A DNA stretch of 64,000 bases from an uncultured Oscillospiraceae bacterium (lineage in GTDB: Bacteria; Bacillota; Clostridia; Oscillospirales; Acutalibacteraceae): positions 62,001 to 126,000 of the forward strand of contig CAJJLZ010000002.1 of NCBI GenBank assembly GCA_905192745.1, read 5' to 3'. The translations under genes and the position numbers were made by a program. The notes below the pieces were generated by a model. It worked only from the letters and a program-made list of their open reading frames with translations. It did no database searches and was not told the DNA's origin. Of this stretch, positions 50,248-58,051 are shown piece after piece. Position 1 is the stretch's first letter. Every line of letters begins with the position of its first letter.

Positions 50248-51855
50248 TCAATCCAAAACCGAGCTTTCGATCCAGCAGGCGTAGGGGGAGAGATCGCCTT
50301 CCGCGGGAAGGGGAAGCAGCCCGCGGCGGTGGAGCGCTTCGGAGAAAAAGCGGCCGGCCGCCGTGCCGAGGTAACAGGCGGCGAACCCGGCGGCGTGCGG
50401 CCGCAAAGGCGCGGGAAGCGTTTTTTTCAGGCGGTTGGTCAGCCACCCGGCAAGCTCCCGGCAGGGGGCGGACAGGGCGGCAAGCAGTTCCTTATTCACC
50501 GCCGCCATGGCCTCCCGGCTTCGGCGCCCGAGGAACATCACGTCGCAGACCGGGCGGCCGCCTTCCCGGCGGACGTAGCCCTCTTCGGTCAGACGGGCGA
50601 CAAGCTCCGGCTTTGCCGGCTTGCCGAGACAGAGCTCGACCAGCGCCTGCGCCTTTTCCCGGTCGCGGCAAAGCTCATCCTGCCGGTGGTAGGGGCCGAA
50701 GGCGGCGACGTCGCAGGGATACAGCCGGCAATCGCCGGCCTCAATCCCCGAGTGCCCGTCGCCCCATTCCTCCGCTCCGGCCGGGCCGAGAACGGCGTAA
50801 ATGAAAGCGCGCGCTCCTTCCGCCAGCAGAACGGGATAGTCGGCGTCGGTCAGGGAAAGAATCCGGTCGTCAAAGGCGGCCGTCAGGTTGCGAAACGCCC
50901 ATTGCCAATGGGCTTCGTCTGCGTCGTAGGGGAATACGCCGCAGGAGCGGAGCACCTCCTTTGCCGCGGGATATCGGGCGGCGGCGCGTTCGGCATGGCC
51001 GTCCATCAGGTCACGGAGCCGTGCTTCCAGCGCGCGGCAGTCCGGTTCGGCAAGGATAGCGAAATTCGTCTGGAATTTTCCGCGGGAGCGTTCCCGAAGC
51101 AGGCCGGCCTCCCGCAGGGGAGCGAGTTCTTCCTCCACATAAACGGCGGGGACGCCGGTGTCCATGGACAGCTCCCGCACTGTGACCGGCTTTTCATAGG
51201 CGGCCACGGCGAGCGCGGCGGGAAGCTTGCGGGAAAACAGCCGCCAGATGTTGACGGAAGAATAATCGATTCCGCCGTAATAGATGGAGAAAACGGGCGG
51301 AGCAAAGCTGCGGGCGGTATAAGCGGTTTCCTGAGTCATGGTCAATCCCTCCTGAATCTGTTTTTTTCCTGAGCGAAGGTAATATTTTACCATATCCTCG
51401 CTCAGACCGAGCGTCTCGGCCGTTTCGGCAAGGGAACGGCCCTCATAATACACACTGACGATCGTTCGCCGGTATTCGCCGGATAAACGCGCGATCTCCC
51501 GGCGGAGGACGGCGGCGTCCTCCTGTTGTTCCGCCTGCTCGGCGGGAGAAGGAGAGGGGCAGCGCCGGTCGCCCCGCGCGATCACGACGTTGATATCCTC
51601 GCTGGAGACGCAGGCCGTTTCCCGTCGATGGGAAGCGAGCCAGCGTTTATAGGTGTTGTGCGCGACCGACCAGAAATAGGAGGCCGGGTCCCGGATTTCC
51701 GCCCCGCGGCGGATGGCGGAAACCGCCTGACAGGCGATTTCCTGCACCAGCTCCTCCGCCGTATCGCGGCCGGGGGTGCGGTGGAGGGCGAAAATCAGGA
51801 AAGCGGGAAGAAATTCCTCGGTCAGCAGGGTAAGCAGGCGGTCGGCGGATTCCAT
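50248..51855 (-). CDS. Sigma-70 family (ECF-like) sigma factor with a large C-terminal extension
   Basis: The 535-residue protein starts as an ECF sigma factor: region 2 (about 10-80, DTAEELVQEIACQAVSAIRRG, SYFWSVAHNTYKRWL) and region 4 (about 115-165, YRRTIVSVYYEGRSLAETAETLGLSEDMVKYYLRSGKKQI). About 365 further residues follow, beginning with a winged-helix-like part (PVTVRELSMDTGVPAVYVEEELAPLREAGLL) and then a domain I do not recognise. The extension probably senses a signal or acts as a built-in anti-sigma. AAAGGAGG fixes the ATG at 51855. No anti-sigma gene is adjacent. Confidence 0.85.
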   Translation of the reverse strand: MESADRLLTLLTEEFLPAFLIFALHRTPGRDTAEELVQEIACQAVSAIRRGAEIRDPASYFWSVAHNTYKRWLASHRRETACVSSEDINVVIARGDRRCPSPSPAEQAEQQEDAAVLRREIARLSGEYRRTIVSVYYEGRSLAETAETLGLSEDMVKYYLRSGKKQIQEGLTMTQETAYTARSFAPPVFSIYYGGIDYSSVNIWRLFSRKLPAALAVAAYEKPVTVRELSMDTGVPAVYVEEELAPLREAGLLRERSRGKFQTNFAILAEPDCRALEARLRDLMDGHAERAAARYPAAKEVLRSCGVFPYDADEAHWQWAFRNLTAAFDDRILSLTDADYPVLLAEGARAFIYAVLGPAGAEEWGDGHSGIEAGDCRLYPCDVAAFGPYHRQDELCRDREKAQALVELCLGKPAKPELVARLTEEGYVRREGGRPVCDVMFLGRRSREAMAAVNKELLAALSAPCRELAGWLTNRLKKTLPAPLRPHAAGFAACYLGTAAGRFFSEALHRRGLLPLPAEGDLSPYACWIESSVLD

Positions 51856-52015
51856 GGGACGGCGGCCTCCTTTCGGATTCATCGGTATGAATATTGATGA
51901 ACATGTTCGTTTATATAGTAACGGTTTGGAGAGAAAAGGGAAGCGGCTGAGGAAACTTTTTTGCTTTTGGGGTCAAATAATTTTAAACCGATTTCCCGGC
52001 GGCGGTGGAAAAGAA

Positions 52016-52044
52016 TTGAAGTCGGGACGGATTCAGGCTATAAT
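52016..52044 (+). promoter_or_regulatory. Promoter of the esterase-DUF1653 operon
   Basis: TTGAAG (52016-52021) and a perfect TATAAT (52039-52044) with 17-base spacing. Confidence 0.65.
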
Positions 52045-52124
52045 AGATAAGCGGAAAAGGGGGCGCGTTCCCGCCCTTGTCATATTCTGCCGTTATATTA
52101 TTCACGGATAAAGGAGGGATCGTC

Positions 52125-53261
52125 GTGCCCAGTTTTAAAAGCCGTCTGCTCAGCGGCACCATCAAAAGCGTGAAGCCGCTGATTACCGGTTTCAACATTC
52201 CCCGTCAGCGCCAGGGGATGGAGCTGCTCAAAATTTTTCGTCCCAAACCGAAGGACGTACAGCTGCGGGAGGCGATGGGCTGTCCCCTCCCCGCCAAATG
52301 GGCGGTTCCCGAAGCCCTGATCGAGGGGAAGGCGGTGCTGTATACCCACGGCGGCTCGTATGTTTCCGGGTCCCCGGCGACCCATATCCCGATCATCTGC
52401 CGGCTGGCGGAAAAGAGCAATTTCGCCGTGCTGGCTTACGATTACCGGCTCGCGCCGGAGCATCCCTATCCCGCCGCGCTGGAGGACGCCGTGACGGCGT
52501 TCGATTATCTGCTGGCGGAGGGCTATACGGAAAAGGACATCGTGGTCTGCGGTGATTCGGCCGGCGGCGGGCTCACTCTGGCGCTGGTGATGAAGCTGCG
52601 GGAGCTGGGCCGTCCCCTGCCCGCCGCGGTCTGCGTACTCTCCCCCTGGACCGATCTGACCGAGTCCGCCGATTCCCATTACAGCCGGGCTGCGGCCGAC
52701 CCCATGATTTCCAGCGAGGAGCTGCGGGAGGCGGCGGCGCTCTACGCGGGGGCGGAGAATCTGAAGAATCCTTACCTTTCTCCTCTCTTCGGGGAGTATG
52801 CCGGGTTCCCGCCCACCCTGATTCAGGTCGGGGGGGACGAGGTGCTTCTGGATGATTCCCGCCGGCTGGCCGAGCGGATGCAGGCGCAGGGGGCGGAGGT
52901 CCATATCGACCTGTATGAAGGGCTGTGGCATGTTTTTCACATGTTCGACATCCCGGAAGCGTATGAAGCGATTGAAAAGATTGCTCTTTTCTTCCATATG
53001 ATGCTGGAAGTAGACGGGCTGAAGCGGCGGGTGATCCGGCCCGGCGCGAAGTACCGCCATTTCAAGGGGAAAGAATACCGGGTGCTCGCGGTCGCCCGCC
53101 ACAGTGAAACGCTGGAGGAAATGGTGGTCTACCAGCAGCTTTACGGAGAGCAGGGCGTATGGGTGCGCCCGTTGGAGATGTTCCTCGAAATCGTGGAACG
53201 GGACGGAAAGCGGATGTACCGCTTTGAGGAAGTGCCGGAGACGGAACCGGGTGAAAAATAA
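52125..53261 (+). CDS. Fusion: HSL-type alpha/beta hydrolase plus DUF1653
   Basis: The 378-residue protein has a hormone-sensitive-lipase-type hydrolase (about 1-300) with oxyanion motif HGGSY (His75), DYRLAPEHPYPAALED, nucleophile Ser145 in GDSAGGG, an acid in QVGGDEVLLDD and catalytic His in LWHVFHMF. Residues 306-367 are a DUF1653 domain (GAKYRHFKGKEYRVLAVARH, VWVRPLEMFLE), normally a separate small protein. It has no signal peptide. The start is GTG at 52125 with AAGGAGGG six bases before. It leads a three-gene operon with an acyltransferase and a zinc-ribbon membrane protein, which suggests ester turnover. The substrate is unknown. Confidence 0.9.
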   Translation: MPSFKSRLLSGTIKSVKPLITGFNIPRQRQGMELLKIFRPKPKDVQLREAMGCPLPAKWAVPEALIEGKAVLYTHGGSYVSGSPATHIPIICRLAEKSNFAVLAYDYRLAPEHPYPAALEDAVTAFDYLLAEGYTEKDIVVCGDSAGGGLTLALVMKLRELGRPLPAAVCVLSPWTDLTESADSHYSRAAADPMISSEELREAAALYAGAENLKNPYLSPLFGEYAGFPPTLIQVGGDEVLLDDSRRLAERMQAQGAEVHIDLYEGLWHVFHMFDIPEAYEAIEKIALFFHMMLEVDGLKRRVIRPGAKYRHFKGKEYRVLAVARHSETLEEMVVYQQLYGEQGVWVRPLEMFLEIVERDGKRMYRFEEVPETEPGEK

Positions 53262-53287
53262 ACGGAAAAGGGGCGCGGCGGAATTCG

Positions 53288-54586
53288 ATGGCGTCAAGAG
53301 CAGAAAAAGCGGCCCGGCAGCCGGACTGGTATAAGCTGGACAACTCCGCGCTGATTTATCCCGCGGTGATGCGGCGGAACTGGGCGGCGATGTTCCGGGT
53401 GAGCATCACCCTGAACGAGACGATCGATCCCGATGTCCTCCAGCGGGCGCTGGAGGATACGGTGCGGCGGATTCCCACGTTTCGGCTTTCCCTGCACCGG
53501 GGGCTGTTCTGGTATTATTTGAATCTTAATAAACGGATGCCCCGGGTGGAGCCGGACGTTCTCAATCCCTGCAAGAAGATCGACAAGGAGGAGAACGATG
53601 GCTACTGCTTCCGAGTGCGGTATTACCGGGAACGGATCGCGGTGGAGCTGTTCCATTCCATTTCGGACGGTACCGGCGCGATGTGCTTCCTGAAAACCCT
53701 CGCGGCGCGGTATCTGATCCTGCGCGGCCATCCCATCCCGGCGGGAGAAGGGGTGCTCGACTGCGACGGAGAGCCCCGGCCGGAGGAAATGGAGGACAGC
53801 CACACCAAATATGCCAAATTCCAGCATATCGAATCCCGGCGGGAGACGGCCGCCTATCACCCTGCGATGACCAGAGAGCCGGTCCATACCCTGCACATTA
53901 CCACCGGCCGGATGCCGGTGGAGCAGGTGCATTCCCGGGCCAAAGCGATGGGGGTGTCGGTGAACGAATATCTGGCCGGCGCGCTCTGCCACGCCTTCTG
54001 CCGGCTTCAGCAGGCCGAAGGGCGGCGGCGGAAAAAGCCGGTCAAGATCAGCGTGCCGATCAATATGCGGTCGTTTTATCCCTCCGAAACGGTGCGGAAT
54101 TTTTCTCTGTTTGTCAATCCCGGGGTGGATCCGGCGTACGGAGAGTACAGCTTTGAGGAGACGGTGCAGCAGATTCACCACTTTATGCGGCTCAGGCTGA
54201 ATGAAAAATACCTGAACGCGGTGCTTTCCGCCAACGTGGGAAACCAGAAGAATACGGCGGCCCGGATGACGCCGCTGTTCCTCAAAAACTGGGCGATGGA
54301 TATCGGCTACCGGCTGTACGGGGAAAGCCGGTATACCGTCGCGTTAAGCAATCTCGGGGTGATGCGGGTACCCGCCGCCATGGAGCCGTTCGTCCGGCGG
54401 TTTGACTTTATTATGGGGCCGCCCCGCACCAATACTCATGGGGCGACCGCCGTAAGCTATGGGGGGACCCTCAACCTCACGGTGGCGAGCGTGGTGGAGG
54501 AAACCGAGGCCGAGCGGCTGCTCTTTACCGAGCTGGTCCGCCGGGGAATCCATGTCACGGTTGAAAGCAACCGGTATCCGGTCTGA
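53288..54586 (+). CDS. Condensation-type (BAHD/AATase-like) acyltransferase
   Basis: The 432-residue protein belongs to the chloramphenicol acetyltransferase/condensation superfamily. The catalytic HxxxDG is HSISDG at 123-128 (LFHSISDGTGAM). Near residue 260 comes KISVPINMRSFYPSETVRNFS, and the C-terminal MGPPRTNTHGATAVSYGGTLNLTV is typical of alcohol-acetyltransferase-like proteins. It should transfer an acyl group from CoA or a carrier to an alcohol or amine. It follows the esterase fusion by 26 bases. The acceptor is unknown; there is no carrier protein here. Confidence 0.85.
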   Translation: MASRAEKAARQPDWYKLDNSALIYPAVMRRNWAAMFRVSITLNETIDPDVLQRALEDTVRRIPTFRLSLHRGLFWYYLNLNKRMPRVEPDVLNPCKKIDKEENDGYCFRVRYYRERIAVELFHSISDGTGAMCFLKTLAARYLILRGHPIPAGEGVLDCDGEPRPEEMEDSHTKYAKFQHIESRRETAAYHPAMTREPVHTLHITTGRMPVEQVHSRAKAMGVSVNEYLAGALCHAFCRLQQAEGRRRKKPVKISVPINMRSFYPSETVRNFSLFVNPGVDPAYGEYSFEETVQQIHHFMRLRLNEKYLNAVLSANVGNQKNTAARMTPLFLKNWAMDIGYRLYGESRYTVALSNLGVMRVPAAMEPFVRRFDFIMGPPRTNTHGATAVSYGGTLNLTVASVVEETEAERLLFTELVRRGIHVTVESNRYPV

Positions 54587-54616
54587 CCGGAAACGGCTGA
54601 AAAAGGAGGAACACGG

Positions 54617-55324
54617 ATGTCTTACTGCGTTAACTGCGGGGTGGAGCTGGATCCGTCCGAGCGGGCGTGCCCCCTGTGCGGCACGGAGGTGGTAAATCCC
54701 CGCCGGCCCTATGATAAAAACGCGCCGAAGCCGTTCCCGGCCCGGCTGGATATTTTCGCGCCGACCGACAACCGCGGGTTTATTTCGCTGATCGTCACTC
54801 TGGTGCTTGCGCTGCCGGCGGCGATCTGTCTCGCCTGCGATGTGGCCTATACCCATGGGGCGGGCTGGTCGATGCTGGTGGTGGGCGCGATGGCGATGCT
54901 GTGGGTGTTTATTGTGCCGGCCATGTACGTCCGCCGCCACGCGGTCCTTATTCTCGGGGTGCTGGATATCGCGGCGCTGATCGGCTATCTCTGGATCGTG
55001 GAGCGCTTCGCGGCCAAGGGGGAATGGCTGATGGGGCTGGCGGTGCCGCTTGTGGTGCTGGCCGCTGTGCTGTTTGTGATCGATTATTTCCTGATCGTCA
55101 AGGCGGTTTCCGCCCGGCTGAAGCGGGCGGCGCTCGCGGTCGCGACCGTCCCGGTATTCCTGCTTGGTCTGGAATGCTGTCTCGACCACTATCTGTCCGG
55201 GGGGATTTCTCTGCAGTGGTCGATTTTTGTATCCATCCCCTGCGTGATTATCGCGCTGCTGTTTCTGGTGCTCAACCGGCGGGAGCGGTTTAAGCGGGAA
55301 ATGCGCAAACGTCTGCACATGTAA
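54617..55324 (+). CDS. DUF6320-type zinc-ribbon membrane protein
   Basis: The 235-residue protein starts with a zinc ribbon (Cys4, 7, 18 and 21 in YCVNCG...CPLCG), a short linker, and then about six membrane spans (about 55-220), ending in a basic RRERFKREMRKRLHM tail. It fits the DUF6320 family seen with condensation-type acyltransferases in Clostridia. The function is unknown; it may anchor or assist the acyltransferase at the membrane, which is inference from gene order. AAAGGAGG precedes the ATG, and a hairpin follows the stop. Confidence 0.78.
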   Translation: MSYCVNCGVELDPSERACPLCGTEVVNPRRPYDKNAPKPFPARLDIFAPTDNRGFISLIVTLVLALPAAICLACDVAYTHGAGWSMLVVGAMAMLWVFIVPAMYVRRHAVLILGVLDIAALIGYLWIVERFAAKGEWLMGLAVPLVVLAAVLFVIDYFLIVKAVSARLKRAALAVATVPVFLLGLECCLDHYLSGGISLQWSIFVSIPCVIIALLFLVLNRRERFKREMRKRLHM

Positions 55325-55355
55325 TCGGGAGGGGTGCGGCGCATCCCTCCCGATT
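55323..55355 (+). terminator. Probable terminator of the acyltransferase operon
   Basis: AATCGGGAGGG pairs with CCCTCCCGATT directly after the stop codon. The T tract is poor, so efficiency is uncertain. Confidence 0.55.
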
Positions 55356-55473
55356 CCTTGGAAGCCCTGCCCGTCATAGAAGAAAACGGGCGTTTATCCC
55401 CGGCAAAACGCAGTGTGTACGAAAAGCGGACGCCGGGATTCGCCAAGTTCGGACAAATGCCGGGGAAAAAAAC

Positions 55474-55502
55474 TTGTTGATATTGCGGGAAAGTGTTATA
55501 CT
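55474..55502 (+). promoter_or_regulatory. Promoter of typA
   Basis: TTGTTG (55474-55479) and TATACT (55497-55502) with 17-base spacing, about 55 bases before the start codon. Confidence 0.55.
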
Positions 55503-55557
55503 ATATTGGTTGATTTCATCGGTCAATCTAAGCTATTAAGAGGAATGAACGCAATTT

Positions 55558-57390
55558 ATGGGACAAACAGGACAAAGAGAAAACCTTCGCAATATCGCCA
55601 TCATCGCCCACGTCGATCATGGAAAGACCACGCTGGTGGATCAGCTGCTGCGGCAGAGCGGCGTGTTCCGCGCCAACGAACAGGTGGCCGAGCGGGTCAT
55701 GGACTCCAACGATCTGGAGCGGGAGCGCGGGATCACCATCCTTTCCAAAAACACTGCCGTCATGTACGGCGATACCAAGATCAACATTGTGGATACCCCC
55801 GGCCATGCCGACTTTGGCGGCGAGGTGGAGCGCATCCTGATGATGGTGGACGGCGTTCTGCTGCTGGTGGACGCGTTCGAGGGGTGTATGCCCCAGACCC
55901 GCTTTGTGCTGAAAAAAGCGCTGGGCCTCGGCAAACGTCCGGTGGTGGTTATCAATAAGATCGACCGGGACGGCGCCCGCCCCGCCGAAGTGATCGACGA
56001 ACTGCTGGATCTGTTTATCGAGCTTGGCGCGGACGAGGATCAGCTGGATTTTCCCGTGATCTACGCTTCCGGACGGGACGGTTACGCCTCCCTCGACCCC
56101 GACGCGCGGGAAGGGGACATGAGGCCGCTGTTCGAAGCGATTCTGAAATACGTCCCCGCGCCGCAGGGGGATCTCGACGGCCCGCTGCAGATCCTGTTTT
56201 CCAACATTGATTACGACGATTATGTGGGCCGCATCGGCGTGGGCCGCGTGGAGCGGGGAATGGTGAAGAACGGGCAGATGGTCACTGTCTGCAAGACCGA
56301 CGGCACCACCGTGAACGCCCGGATCGGCAAGCTGTATCAGTTCGAAGGCCTCAAGCGGGTGGAGCATGATACCGCCGCGCTGGGCGATCTGGTGGCGGTG
56401 ACCGGCATCGCCGGGCTGAACATCGGCGAAACGGCCTGCGATCCTGAGCATGTGGAGCCGCTTCCCTTCGTGAACATCGACGAACCCACCATCTCCATGG
56501 TCTTTATGGTGAACAACAGCCCGTTCGCCGGGAAGGAAGGCAAATTCGTCACCAGCCGCAACCTGCGGGACCGCCTGTTCAAAGAGGTGGAGACCAACGT
56601 CAGCATGCGGGTAAAGGAAACCGACACCACCGACGCGTTCGAGGTATCCGGCCGGGGCGAGCTGCACCTGTCTATCCTGATCGAAACCATGCGCCGGCAG
56701 GGCTATGAATTCGCGGTCAGCCGTCCCCGCGTTATCTTCAAGCAGGACGAAAACGGCAAGACTCTCGAGCCGATGGAGCTGCTGATGATTGAGGTGCCGG
56801 AGCAGTACGTCGGCGCGGTGATGGAGAAGCTCGGCTCCCGCCGGGCGGAAATCCTGAACATGGGCACCCGGGACACCGGCATGAGCCATCTGGAGTTCCG
56901 CATTCCCTCCCGCGGCCTGATGGGCTACCGCCAGCAGTTCCTGACCGATACCAACGGCAACGGCATCATGAACAGCGTATTCGACGGCTACGAGCCGTAT
57001 AAGGGGGAGATTCCCCAGCGGGTGCAGGGATCCCTGGTCGTGTTTGAAACCGGCGAGACCACCACCTACGGCCTGTACAACGCGCAGGAGCGCGGCACCC
57101 TCTTTATCGGAGCCGGCGTGCCGGTGTACGAGGGGATGATTATCGGCGAATCCCCCAAGAGCGAGGATATCGTGGTGAACGCGTGCAAGAAAAAGCACAT
57201 CACCAACACCCGCGCCGCCGGGTCGGACGACGCGCTGCGGCTGACCACCCCGACCACCCTTTCCCTTGAGCAGTCGCTGGAATTCATCAACGACGACGAG
57301 CTGGTGGAGGTTACGCCGCAGTCCATTCGTCTGCGCAAAATCATCCTTTCCCGCGAACAGCGGATGAAAGCGGCGGCCAGAGCAAAATAA
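55558..57390 (+). CDS. typA: Translational GTPase TypA/BipA
   Basis: The 610-residue GTPase has G1 AHVDHGKTTL, G2 RGITI, G3 DTPGHADFGGEVER, G4 NKID, then domains II, III, V and the BipA-specific C-terminal domain (ending SREQRMKAAARAK). It binds ribosomes and aids 50S assembly and stress adaptation. Length is typical. The ATG at 55558 is 14 bases from AAGAGG, a long spacing, but the N terminus aligns with the family. It starts a run of same-strand genes to rnmV. Confidence 0.97.
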   Translation: MGQTGQRENLRNIAIIAHVDHGKTTLVDQLLRQSGVFRANEQVAERVMDSNDLERERGITILSKNTAVMYGDTKINIVDTPGHADFGGEVERILMMVDGVLLLVDAFEGCMPQTRFVLKKALGLGKRPVVVINKIDRDGARPAEVIDELLDLFIELGADEDQLDFPVIYASGRDGYASLDPDAREGDMRPLFEAILKYVPAPQGDLDGPLQILFSNIDYDDYVGRIGVGRVERGMVKNGQMVTVCKTDGTTVNARIGKLYQFEGLKRVEHDTAALGDLVAVTGIAGLNIGETACDPEHVEPLPFVNIDEPTISMVFMVNNSPFAGKEGKFVTSRNLRDRLFKEVETNVSMRVKETDTTDAFEVSGRGELHLSILIETMRRQGYEFAVSRPRVIFKQDENGKTLEPMELLMIEVPEQYVGAVMEKLGSRRAEILNMGTRDTGMSHLEFRIPSRGLMGYRQQFLTDTNGNGIMNSVFDGYEPYKGEIPQRVQGSLVVFETGETTTYGLYNAQERGTLFIGAGVPVYEGMIIGESPKSEDIVVNACKKKHITNTRAAGSDDALRLTTPTTLSLEQSLEFINDDELVEVTPQSIRLRKIILSREQRMKAAARAK

Positions 57391-57438
57391 ACGGGCGGAC
57401 GGCCCGGACGTATACAACGAAAGGACAGGAATCGGAAC

Positions 57439-57993
57439 ATGGAAAAGGCGAACGCATCCCGGACGTATACCATGCAGATCGCGGGGCTCACCCGCACCCT
57501 TCCCCTTTGCCGGCTGAACGAAAAGCTGAGCATCGCGGCCTTCGTCATCTTCGGCGATGTGGAGCTGACCGTCGCCGCGTCGGCCGAGCTGCTGAAAAAA
57601 GCGCCGGAATTCGACGTGCTGATTACGGCGGAAGCCAAGGGCATCCCGCTGGTGTACGAAATGGCGCGGCAGAGCGGCAAGCCCTATTTCATCGCCCGGA
57701 AATACCCCAAGCTGTACATGGCTCACCCGATTTCGGTGGACGTGCGCTCCATCACCACCGATAAGGAGCAGACCCTGTATCTCGACGAGAGCGAGATGGA
57801 GGCGATCCGGGGCAAAAAAGTGCTGATTGTGGACGATGTCATCAGCACCGGCGAATCCCTGCGCGCGCTGGATATGCTGGTGGAGCGTTCGGGCGGCCGG
57901 ATCGCCGGACAGTGCGCCATTCTGGCTGAAGGGGACGCGATTGACCGGAAGGATATTTTTTTCCTGGAGCCGCTGCCGCTGTTTGAAAACTGA
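57439..57993 (+). CDS. Phosphoribosyltransferase, adenine/xanthine type
   Basis: The 184-residue type I phosphoribosyltransferase has the PRPP-binding loop VLIVDDVISTGESLRAL (about 131-147) and a family-typical FDVLITAEAKGIPLVYEMA region with the flexible loop afterwards. It salvages a purine base using PRPP. The N-terminal hood (ASRTYTMQIAGLTRTLPLCRL) resembles Apt/Xpt relatives in Clostridia; the base preference is undecided. GAAAGGAC precedes the ATG. Confidence 0.85.
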   Translation: MEKANASRTYTMQIAGLTRTLPLCRLNEKLSIAAFVIFGDVELTVAASAELLKKAPEFDVLITAEAKGIPLVYEMARQSGKPYFIARKYPKLYMAHPISVDVRSITTDKEQTLYLDESEMEAIRGKKVLIVDDVISTGESLRALDMLVERSGGRIAGQCAILAEGDAIDRKDIFFLEPLPLFEN

Positions 57994-58051
57994 CGGCGGC
58001 GACAGGCGTTGAGACGGCTTCCCGGGCGATGCGGACAGGAGGAGACGACGG

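Noticed and set aside
51900..51916. CGAACATGTTC as a LexA (SOS) box
   Set aside because: The Firmicutes LexA box needs four bases between CGAAC and GTTCG; here the half sites are closer and the second is incomplete.
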